The notes under the pieces were generated by a model. It was given only the letters and a program-made list of their open reading frames with translations. It searched no databases and was not told the origin of the DNA. Shown here piece after piece: positions 55,382-64,000 of a stretch of DNA of 64,000 bases. Where the stretch lies: positions 219,905,497 to 219,969,496 of the forward strand of contig NC_081406.1 in NCBI RefSeq assembly GCF_030272615.1, given 5' to 3'. Position numbers and translations under genes: made by a program. Positions within the stretch are counted from its first letter, which is position 1. Each line of letters opens with the position of its first letter. This DNA comes from Cryptomeria japonica (taxonomy: Eukaryota; Streptophyta; Pinopsida; Cupressales; Cupressaceae).

Positions 55382-56797
55382 CAGACATCTCAAGGGTCAG
55401 AAGAGGACAAGGAAATAGCAAAACTGGGAGAAGAAAAAGATTCAATCCCCAAGGACCCACACGATAGAGGAAAATGGAAAAAATGGTCCTCGCTCTTTGG
55501 AGTGAAGCCACTGGTTAAATATGGGCTTCCAGAAGTTACGAACATTTTTGACCCCGTCTTTGGTCTGGTTGCTATTTCCGTTCTAGATAAAGTGGTCGAT
55601 ATGACTATAGCTGGCCTATCTATGACCTTAGTGGGATGATTCTCTAGCTTTAGGCCCAACATTGATGATGTTAGGAATTTCATAAGGAGAAAATGGATGG
55701 TAAAAGGACAAGTGGAAGTGGCGGTGCTACCTAGAGGGTTTTTTACCTTCACCTTCAACTCTGAAGAAGACATGAACAAAGCTCTCTACGAAGGCCCTTG
55801 GATGTTTGGCAAGCCTTCCTTGGCTCTCCAGAAATGGGCCTTGAATCTCATCCTAGATGAATCCTTCTTCGTTTCTGTGCCAGTATGGACTCACCTCCCA
55901 AGTCTCCTGCTTGAATACTAGAACAAGGAAGTTTTCAAGGGTATTGTGAAATCCTTTGGAGAACTCTTATCGATTGACCCGATGATGGCGGCTAATCAAG
56001 GTTAGTCTTTGCTCACATTTGCGTAAATGTTAACTAAATGACAGATATGCCTCAATCCATAGATATTATATCTAAACTAGGAAAATGGTCCCAAGCTATT
56101 GAATATGAATCTCTACCATTTGACTGTTTCCACTACAAAAAATGAAGGCATTGGGCAAAATCTTGTCCACTCAGGAAAGGCAAGGAACCCAAGACAGATA
56201 GTATCTCTAAGAACAAAAGATCTGGCAAACGACAAACAAAAAAGTAGACTCATCAATATTCAAGAGTAATAAAAAAAAAAGGATGCAACGAAACAGATGA
56301 ATGTAGTCAAGAGGACTGGAAGTAGCAGCAATGATAAATAGGATTGTGTTTGCTCCAATGACCCATGAGAGAGCTCTAAAGAAGTAGAGCTAGGAACTGA
56401 GTTGATCAACAAAGAAAGCCCAGAAGTCTAGGAGATTGAAACTGTAAGCCAGGAGAAGGATGAATCCATTTCGGACCAGAAGGATGGATCAGCTAGCCAG
56501 GAGAAGGAAGAACCTTTTCCTGCCTCTTCACTCTCTAAATCGGCCGACTCAAACTTTAATGACTTTAGTGAAGCCCAAGACCCTTCTGATTTTGAGTCCT
56601 TATTGCTCTTAACTAATGGAAGCCCAAAGCCTGTCCTCTGTAAAACCCCTTCCCAAAGTGTTCTTTTGCTGGATGAAACCCTTCAGATACCTAGGTCGAG
56701 AGAAGGAAAATTGAACAAGGAGGAACTCAAGGAAGGAATCTCAACTAGAAGCAAGATTAAGAAAAAGGCAGATGTTGGAAGCCAAAATAAAAAGTAG
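55382..56797 (+). pseudogene. LINE-B ORF1 (DUF4283-like, zinc knuckle)
   Basis: From about 55382 the frame reads a charged N-terminus, then DUF4283 features at about 55640-56000: RNFIRRKWMVKGQVEVAVLP-type block, FFTFTFNSEEDMNKAL, GPWMFGK, VPVWTHLPSLLLEY. A degenerate zinc knuckle CFHYKK-stop-RHWAKSC lies near 56120-56165, with Tyr for the second Cys. The C-terminal third (56400-56797) is acidic and Ser-rich and ends in a basic KIKKKADVGSQNKK tail. ORF1 of L1 elements coats the RNA and aids reverse transcription. Stops at 55638 (TGA), 55919 (TAG) and later ones plus frameshifts near 56250 inactivate it. The exact start codon is not clear. Confidence 0.78.
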
Positions 56798-56898
56798 GGA
56801 AGGCCATCCCTAAAACATCAAAGGGAATAGGAAAGTTGGAAGAACCATGTTGATGGAACATAGTGTTCCATCAAGTCAGCCCTATCCCCAGTTAAAAT

Positions 56899-59800
56899 AT
56901 GAAGATTATATCCTGGAATATCAGAGGGCTAAATGCCCCCCATAAGCAAGATGTGTTATGAAACGTCATCGGAGATCATAAACCAGATGTGGTCCTTGTT
57001 CAGGAAACCAAAATGTCTAAAGAAAAAGTTGAAAGAATCAGAATTTTCAAGGAAAACAGAGTCATGGGAACTAACTCGAAGGGTGCCTTTGGAGGAACTG
57101 CGATCTTTTGGAACAAAAATACTATAATAGAAAAGGAAACCATCTCAGCTTTTAGTAGGAACTCAATTTTGCTTGAGCATATTAAGGACAACTTTGTTTG
57201 GGTGTTATCTAATGTCTACGCTCCTAACTCTAAATCTGGGAGAGCTAAATTCTAGAAAAGCCTTGCAGCTGACAGACTCTAGTTTGCTGCTCAAAGTTGG
57301 ATTATCATGGAAGACTTCAATACCCCTCTTAGAGATGAAGATAAGATGGGAGGAATCCCCTTACATCTTGATGGAAAACAAGACCTTATGGATTTCATTA
57401 ATGACCAAGCTCTCATTGATGTTGATCTCTAGGGCATCAATTACACCTAGACCAATAGAAGAACTGGAGCTAATTTGATTCAAGTTGGGCTTGATAGATC
57501 TTTAATTTCTCCTGACTAGCTTTCTAAGTATAGCTGTTCCCTTGGCTCTATTATATAAATCAGTTCAGACCATTTCCCTATCTCATTTCCTGCCAACTCT
57601 TTTTCGGCTAAGAGAAACTTCCCTTTCAGATTTGAAAAACCTTGGCTCTCCTATCCTTCTCTGGAAGCCTGCATTACTGAATAGTGGAACTCTGAAGTGG
57701 AGGGTAAGGCTCTTTTCAGAATTGCCAAAAAGCTCAACATCATAAAAGCCAAAATCAAAACCTAGAACAAGGAGATCTTTGGGGACATATGCAAGAACAA
57801 AACTCAAGTTAAAGCTGATCTAAAGCTTGTCTAGGATAGAATCCAAGAGGTGGGGTTGATCGAAGATCTTAGGATGGCTGAGAATGATCTGTTATCTAAA
57901 TACCACTCCATCATTTCTAATGAAGAGACTTTCTGGAGACAAATATCTAGAGCTCTATTCTTGAAGGAAGGCGATAAAAACACTCGCTTCTTTCACTTAG
58001 CCGCCCTTAAGCATAGGGCAGCCAATAGAATATCCAAACTTACTTGCAATAAAGGTGTCTTAACAGAGGATTGCAACATCAAGACAAAAGCTCTCAAGCA
58101 TTTCAGTACCTTGCTAGGTGAAGTGGACAACCTGGACCATAGTAAGAAAAACACTCTTTTACAAGCCATTCCTTCTATCCTATCGAAAGTTGACAATCAC
58201 CTCTTATCCCATATTCCCACTAATCCTAAAATCAGAAAGGTGGTGTTTTCTTTTCAGGGTGATAAATCCCCTGGCTCAGATGACTTTCCCATGTTTTTCT
58301 TCCAAAAATTCTGGCACATCGTGGACGCGGACATATGCAATGGGGTTAAGGAATTCTTTAGCTCCAGAAGACTTCTTAAGGAACTGAATGCCACTTTCAT
58401 TGTCCTTATCCTGAAGATACCTGGAGCTGATTCTCTCAACAAGTTTAGACCCATCATCTTGTGCAACTCTATCTACAAGATCCTTTCCAAGGTTTTGACT
58501 TCCAGGTTGCTTGATGTTCTCCCAAGGATTATCTCTATCCAACAGAATGGCTTTGTCCCTGGAAGATAGATTTTGGACTCCATTATCTCTGTTCATGAAA
58601 ATATCCACTCCCTGAAAGTGGCGAGTAAATAGGGATTCTTCCTTAAGTTGGACATGGCTAAAGCTTTTGATAGAGTGAACTGGCAGTTTCTCCTCAGGAT
58701 TATGGAATCATTTGGTTTTGGTGACAAAGTTATCCAGCTCTGTTCTCAACTCATGGGAACTTCCTCCTCTTCTATTATTGTCAATGGCTCCCCATCCAAT
58801 TTCTTCAAAAGCTCCAGAGGTCTCAGACAGGGAGACCCCATCTCCCCCATCCTGTTTACTATTCTTGATGAATGCCTGGGTAGATTCATCCTTAAAAATG
58901 TGGAAGAAGGCAATCTTAAGGGTCTAAAACCCTCTTCTTCCAATGTTGTTTGCTCTCATGAAAAATTTGTTGATGATTCTATCACCATGGGGGAAGCCTC
59001 CATCTTGGAAGCCAAAAACATGAAAATCATTCAAAATACCTATGAATCAGCCTCTGGTCAAAAAATCAACTACGATATTTGTTTTTCATTAATACCCCAG
59101 CCCAAAGGCAAATCAGGATTGGCAGGATTCTTGGCTGTAATATATCTGAGTTTCCTTCTACCTATTTGGGGCTTCCTCTATGTCTCAAGCCTAAGGATTC
59201 CTTCTAGAATAAGTTAATTGACAGACTCAACCTGAAACTCGCTGGCTAGAAAGGGGTTGTTCTTAGTCAAGCTGGTAAAGTCACTCTGCTCAAAGCCACT
59301 CTCCAAAATCTTCCTGTGTATGCTCTTAGCTTGTTCAAAATCCCCTCAAAGTTTGCAGAAGCTATTGAAAGAATCCAAAAAAAGTTTCTTTGGTCGGGAG
59401 TGGAAGCTAAAAACAGAATCCCCCTAATTGCCTGGAATAATATTTGTACCCCTAAGGCCTTAGGTGGGCTGGGCCTAAGGAGAATTAGCTCCATGAATAA
59501 AGCTTTATTAGCCAAACAAATTTGGAGATTCAAAGGGGAGGAAAGAGAATGGAACTCTATTTGGAAAAACAAATACCTCTATATGCAACCTTCTGAGGAA
59601 GAATTATTTGACAATTCTTTCTCTGTTGATGGATCTGCCATTTGGAATGTAGTGCAATCTGCTAAAGGCTGGACAACTACTGGCAGAACCTAGAACCTCG
59701 GGGATGGGAGGAAAATTAGATTTTGGGAAGATAGATAGATCTTGGATAAACCTCTGGAGGATATCCCTATCATCAAAGATTGGAAAGATAGCTTCAAATG

Positions 59801-61073
59801 TAGGTATGGTGAAATGGTAAGAGATTACTAGAAAAATGGGGACTGGATTGACTTTAGCTAGCAGAGCCCGGATCTCAAGTTCCTTCAAATTGCTCTTTTT
59901 GCTAAAATCCCTAGAGACAACAAAGATGACATTCTAATATGGGGGAAAACTCTAGATGGGAAATACTCTATTTCCTCTGCTATAGCTATTCATAATGTCT
60001 TGGAGGAAGCCACTCCCATCTGGGCTAAAGTGTGGAATAAGAATTTAGTTCCCAAAATCAACATCTTCTTTTGGATTTTCATCCAAAATAAGATATTAAC
60101 CTTGGACAATCTTCATAAAAGAGGCATCATTTTTCCTAACATGTGTTCTCTTTGTTGTAGGTAAGAAGAGATAGCTTGCCATATTCTCAATCATTTCTCT
60201 TTTAGCCATGACATTTAGAAAATCATCCTGTCCAGGTGGAACCTGAGCTGGGTCTTCCCAAATTCTCTTGGTGACACTTGGCTTCAATGGAATTTTCCTA
60301 ACTCTAATCCTAAAATTGTGGAGATTTGGAGACTTACTCTGCCAATTGTTATCTAGAATATTTGGAAAGAGCGAAACAACAAGATTTTCAGAGATAAAAG
60401 GGCTATTCCTAAAGTGGTTGCAGACCAAATCTATAGGAGTATTTTTGAATGCCTCTATGGCACTGATCAGGGAATTGCTGCTAAAGATGATTTCAAAGAC
60501 AGATGGAACCTTTCCACCACCACTTCTAGTAAGGAGAAAGGCAGAGAAGGTCTTGTCTAGTGTTTCCCCCCATAGGGATGGATTAAGGCCAACTTCGATG
60601 GGGCTTCTAAAGGAAATCTGGGTAAAGCTGGATATGGGGGCATAATCAAGAATTTTGCTGGAAGTTGCCTTAAGGCGGTGGCTGGTCCTCTAGGGAATCA
60701 AACTAGCCATTTTGCTAAAGCCTCTACTGCCTTGCATACTTTAATCATAGCCAAAAATCTCAATCATGATAAAATATGGCTTGAGGGGGATTCACTTAAT
60801 ATTATTAAGTGCTTAAAGGGGGAATCAGAGCCTTCTTGGTCCATTGAGAATATCATCATGAAAGATAGAGAGATTATCGCCAGTTTCAAAGAAATTATAA
60901 TATGACATGCCTACAGAGAGAAAAACAATGTTGCTGACTATTTAGCGAATGCTGGAGTTAATTCTGACATTCAAATGATTTGGCACGAGGATGATCTCAA
61001 TTTAAACATTAAAGAGATCCTCAGAAAGGACCATTATACGGGGAGAGAAGGACAGATAAATCATGACAAGTAA
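56899..61073 (+). pseudogene. LINE-B ORF2: endonuclease, RT, zf-RVT, RNase H
   Basis: ATG at 56899 opens the endonuclease (IISWNIRGLNAP, VLVQETKM, NVYAPNS, MEDFNTPL, SDHFPI near 57555-57580; catalytic residues present). The RT spans about 58240-59080: GDKSPGSDDFP, FRPIILCNSIYKILSK, NGFVPGR, LKLDMAKAFDRVNW, GLRQGDPISPILF, and catalytic FVDDS (about 58966). One frameshift near 59085 moves to the frame used up to 61073. Thumb and zf-RVT follow (FLWSG, GGLGLR, KINIFFWIF, CSLC). The RNase H near 60580-60960 shows NFDGASKGN, LEGDSLNII and NNVADYLAN with acidic residues kept, but AKASTAL where Glu is usual. An archaeal-like RNase H is known in some plant L1 lineages. Only about one frameshift but more than 20 stops are present, nearly all TAG. 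Confidence 0.9.
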
Positions 61074-62789
61074 AAAGCACCACTCACACCTCACTGGAAA
61101 GGCCATCATTACCTGGCACCATGGAAGATCTCCTACTATTTCCAAAAAATTGTCACATGCTTTGTGGGTTACTCAGGGCGATAATTTGAGTTGCAAAGGG
61201 AAAGAAGTTCTAAATTTGCAGAGAAACAGAGTTGACATTCGGCATTCGAAAATGGGAGGAGATCTAAGATGTGAAGAACCTGACAACATGACAACCTGGA
61301 AAGAAATGCCTAAAGTCTGGGCAAAGCTGGAGAAGGCCCACCTCACCAGCTTCATGGAAAAGCTTGAGGACTATGACAAAGGTAGGGTCAACCTAGCTGT
61401 TTCCAAGATTTTTGAAAACTGGTCTAATGGCTCTTTTAAACTTTACGGAGTTAAATTTAAGTTGGATGCTGGGCTTATTTCTACTGTAACTGGTATGCCC
61501 CACTCCAGGCTCAACTTCTTTCGAGACCTCAAGGTCTCCAACAATGCAGTTACCTTGTTCCCACGAAAAGAGAAAGAGCAGGCCAAAATTGGCAAGGCTA
61601 CCGGGGGCTATTACGATGCTGCAAACATCAAGAAGTAGTGGGGTTGGGTCTTGAATGCAATCATGAAGTAAATTATAGTTGAAGGTCATTTCTTTAGGGC
61701 CCACACTTACCACTTTGTGCTCTTAAACCATTTCAAAAATGACAAAAAAGTGTCTTTGCCCTACTACCTTTTTCAATCCCTCTCCAAATCGCTGAACAAG
61801 CACATGACGAATCCTTCCAGCCTGATTCTCCACTTTGGGCTCCTACTGCTCATCTATGAGCATTGCAAAACCCTTGCTCTATAGGAAAACAAGTGGATTT
61901 CCACCTCCCCTGGTAAAAGGAGGATGGAAGAGGGAGATAGTAGCAAGGAGAAGGCATCATCCAACAAGAAAAGGAAAAGCTCCCCCAAGTTGGAAACTGA
62001 GGACATTGTCAAAGAAACAGTGGTATGGAGATAGACGACTCTAACAGAGAAGATAGCTAGAAGGAAGAGGAACTGGGCAACAAGGAAGAAAGTGGAGATT
62101 TCGAGCCTGGTCAAGATAGCCCTATTCCAAGTGATCACCCTAGTAAAGACAATAGCCATCTAATGGAGGAGATGGCTCCCAAGGATAATGATGAAACTGA
62201 AGCTAATTCTGAGAAGGAAACAAACAAATACTCCCAGAAGAACTTGGCTGAGGAAGGGGATAGCAAGGCCAAGGATAGTTCTGGAGAGGGGCTTATCCTG
62301 GATAATATCAAGAAGCTCTCAAAGGCCAGAATGAATTTCGATAGATGGACTTACGAAACCCTAAAAAACCTAGAGAAGCAAGGGATAAATTCAGATAAAA
62401 AGAGGGAGGATGAAAATAGAGAGCATACTAACTGGAAGCAGGAAATGGAGAATAAGGTAAAATCGCTAGAAGAGGGAAAAGAAGCGATGAAAAATTTGAT
62501 GGGAATTGTCCCAAGTATCCTCTCTGCTGTCACCAAAAACCTAGAAGACATTGCCACGGTCTTTGACCATACTCCTAAACTAGTCATGGACCTTGACCTA
62601 GAGAAGGAGACCATCCAAACTGGAAGTGGTGGTGATGCTACCCTGGCGAGCGGATCTGCTAAGAGAACCAGGGCCAGTATCAAGAAAGTTGTGGCTGTTG
62701 CAACCAAGGACCCTCCCAACCTCAAAGACAACATCAAAGAGCTACAAGAAATTAGCAGCACCTTGGCTAAAGCCCTGGATAAAATCTAA
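61063..62789 (+). pseudogene. LINE-B ORF3, extra ORF of unknown function
   Basis: Its ATG (61063) overlaps the ORF2 stop (TAA 61071-61073) by 11 bases in the next frame, an arrangement suited to termination-reinitiation. About 575 codons, with stops at 61636, 61669, 61882 and about 62058 and one frameshift near 62030. The N-terminal 270 codons form a compact-looking domain: VNLAVSKIFENWSNGSFKLY, GVKFKLDAGLISTVTGMP, GYYDAANIKK, GWVLNAIMK, GHFFRAHTYHFVLLNHF and LPYYLFQSLSKSLNKHM. The pattern of a short strand, then helix, then VTGMP-like turn recalls plant transposon-associated domains (PF20167-like), but that is an impression only. The C-terminal part is acidic, Lys/Glu-rich (KKLSKARMNFDRWTYETLKN, WKQEMENKVKSLEEGKEAM) and probably coiled coil. 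It lies inside the target-site duplications and so is part of the LINE. Confidence 0.72.
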
Positions 62790-62957
62790 TTTTTGGATGG
62801 CCTACTGGCTTTTAGGGGCTTTAGTGGGTTCTTCTCAATTTTTCACTGCTGTTTTCCTTTTGTTCTGTTTCTCTCTGTTTCTTGTGGCTTTGCTGTTTTA
62901 ATCATGCTTGTATAGGGTTTCGGGGCCCCTTCAAAACCTTCTTTTTCATTAATAAAA
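62790..62957 (+). other. LINE-B 3' untranslated region and poly-A signal
   Basis: A pyrimidine-rich stretch (TTTTCCTTTTGTTCTG...) then GGGTTTCGGGGCCCC and AATAAA at 62951-62956, followed by the duplication. The A tail is very short. Confidence 0.75.
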
Positions 62958-62973
62958 AACAAGGCTATTAACT
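62958..62973. repeat. Target-site duplication of LINE-B, right copy
   Basis: AACAAGGCTATTAACT, identical to 55195-55210. The exact left edge can slide by one or two bases because of the preceding A run. Confidence 0.95.
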
Positions 62974-63380
62974 TGTAAATTATTATGTTTTGTATTCACT
63001 AAGTTGGAGCTCGGTGTAGGGGTTGTAGATCCTTGGTTTGGTGCTCCTTAGGTTGGTGCCCTAAAATTAGGGGTTGGTTCTACTTGGGTTGGTGCCCTAC
63101 ACATTGTAATCGAAGATTGATTGTGAGGTTGGATTGGAGCAGTAGTCTCCAACAGCAATTGTCATTGAGGTTTTTCCCATCTTGGGTTTTCCTCATGTAT
63201 GCTTGTCTTATGGGATGACCCTTTATGTGTGAATGCATTTGTGATTAGTCTCCCAACTAACCGGTAAGTCTGCATTAAGTTAGATCTAATAACTGTTATA
63301 CACACATAGAATAGTTAAAGGGAAAAGATTGAGAACCACCGTTTCACCCCCCCTCTCAGTGGTGTATTGTGTCGAACAAT

Positions 63381-63392
63381 TGGTATAAGAGC
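63381..63392 (+). promoter_or_regulatory. Primer-binding site of Copia-3
   Basis: TGGTATAAGAGC matches the initiator methionine tRNA site TGGTATCAGAGC at 11 of 12 bases, two bases after the LTR end. Confidence 0.85.
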
Positions 63393-63424
63393 CTAGGTTC
63401 CCAGTCAGATGAGCTTTCTCTAGC

Positions 63425-64000
63425 TTGGGTAGATTTTGTCTTAAGGACACAATGTTTTGTTTAGTGTCAATCCTTGCTCCAGTTTTTGATGGTTCAAACT
63501 ATTCCATTTGGAGTTGTAGAATGGAAGTCTACTTGTCCTCCCTAGGGTTTGATGTGTGGATGTCTATTGTAAATGTTTGCACTGGTAAAGTCATTCCTGC
63601 CACCGATTCAGATACAAAAAGAAGAAATCAGTGCAATGAAGCAGCAATGAAGGCTATACTCAGTGGCCTATCTAGTGATATCTCCTCACAGGTGGACATA
63701 TGTAGATCTGCAAAAAAGTCTATGGGATAGATTGAAGAAGCTCTATGGAAATGAGCCTACTACTATAGAATTGACTTGTGATGATATGATGAGAAATGCA
63801 TCTCATGTATCTATAGTTGATGAAGGAAGATCTGCTAGCAACTGCAACAATAATGATGAAGGAACCCACCTCTTCATGGCTCAAGAATCAAAAGATGAGA
63901 GGCACACATCTGAGAATGATCATGCAGATCACTCCTATCGACAAGATGTGTTTGCTAGTGATAGTGAAGGTGAAGAAGAAGAGGAAGCAAAAGTTGATCT
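63425..64000 (+). pseudogene. Copia-3 gag, N-terminal part
   Basis: The frame shows the copia gag N-terminal motif PVFDGSNYSIWSCRMEVYL (about 63477-63535) and then a helical capsid-like stretch to 63715. One extra base in an A run near 63715 shifts the frame. The next frame continues LWDRLKKLYGNEP (about 63715-63760), then a linker with HLFMAQES and an acidic EGEEEEEAK run to the window edge. The frameshift makes this copy defective unless it is a sequencing error in the homopolymer. The start codon is uncertain. Confidence 0.82.

Larger units (their letters stand above)
55211..62957 (+). mobile_element. Complete L1-type LINE (LINE-B) with three ORFs
   Basis: The element is bounded by a perfect 16-base target-site duplication and ends with AATAAA plus a short A run (62951-62959). 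It is 7747 bases long and has ORF1, ORF2 and an extra ORF3. Apart from stops and a few frameshifts it is structurally whole, so it inserted at full length. It interrupts the Copia-3 LTR and is the youngest element seen in this window. The target site lies in AT-rich DNA, as for L1 endonucleases. Confidence 0.93.
53334..63378 (+). repeat. 5' LTR of Copia-3, split by LINE-B
   Basis: Left part 53334-55210 starts TGTTGGCATTG; right part 62974-63378 ends GTCGAACA. Together about 2.28 kb, a long-LTR family member (compare 3331-5436). TATAAAT at 54804-54810 is a TATA candidate. The phrases GGTTGGTGCCCT and TGTGAGGTTGGATTGGAG in the right part are family signatures. The minus-strand frame 54900-55199 and frame 54400-54603 are not supported as genes. 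Confidence 0.85.
53334..64000 (+). mobile_element. Ty1/copia element Copia-3, 5' end, carrying an inserted LINE
   Basis: A 5' LTR (53334-63378, split by LINE-B), a primer-binding site and the start of gag are present; the rest lies beyond the window. It is inserted in the Copia-A accessory ORF, so it is the younger of the two. Confidence 0.82.

Noticed and set aside
62351-62761. 136-codon minus-strand frame
   Set aside because: It is antisense to LINE-B ORF3, whose frame better explains the composition.

Overview
This window looks like nuclear DNA of a seed plant, most likely a gymnosperm or another plant with a very large, transposon-filled genome. I found no convincing host gene, rRNA or tRNA gene, and no CRISPR array. 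Nearly everything recognisable is retrotransposon DNA: Ty1/copia, Ty3/gypsy (Tat-type) and L1-type LINEs, in several layers of nesting and mostly long dead. The organism call is an inference from element types, AT-richness and nesting, not from a diagnostic gene.

Layout. 1-5436: 3' part of a copia element (protease, integrase, RT, RNase H, polypurine tract, long 3' LTR). 5437-6894: no gene, one CT-rich microsatellite. 6895-20455: three head-to-tail pieces of one LINE family (LINE-a, -b, -c). LINE-a carries a large inverted duplication. LINE-b is split by a solo LTR (13310-14942). The tails of -b and -c run into about 246-bp tandem repeats. 20456-28480: minus-strand LTR and internal fragments of Ty3-like elements, including a broken ORF of unknown family (23080-24593). 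28549-39171: a 5'-truncated Tat-type Ty3/gypsy element with a G-patch-like motif, RT, a second (archaeal-type) RNase H, integrase, an antisense plant-mobile-domain ORF, and a 3' LTR. 39372-49263: an LTR fragment fused to a truncated copia element. That copia is broken by a reverse solo LTR (41427-42388), and its 3' LTR is broken by a 4.9-kb non-autonomous minus-strand element (43441-48317). 49718-53333: start of another copia-like element with LTR, primer-binding site, zinc-knuckle gag and an accessory ORF. 53334-64000: a further copia element inserted into that one. Its 2.3-kb 5' LTR is split by a complete 7.7-kb LINE (55211-62957, here LINE-B) with a perfect 16-bp target-site duplication. 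Copia gag begins after 63381 and runs off the window.

The most interesting object is LINE-B. Between exact target-site duplications it holds ORF1, ORF2 (endonuclease, RT, zinc-binding domain, RNase H) and a third ORF that starts by overlapping the ORF2 stop codon. Third ORFs are not part of the usual two-ORF plant L1 plan. A loosely similar accessory ORF seems to lie in the neighbouring copia-type element (52157-53330), so different retroelement classes may have captured related host-like domains. Stop codons in LINE-B are overwhelmingly TAG, often inside CTAG, as expected if C-to-T decay at methylated CHG sites has been the main inactivating process.

Relative order of events from nesting: the element at 49718 is older than the copia at 53334, which is older than LINE-B. 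The copia at 40088 is older than both the solo LTR at 41427 and the element at 43441. The LINE-b family is older than the solo LTR at 13310. Where boundaries are not marked by TG/CA ends or target-site duplications they are approximate.
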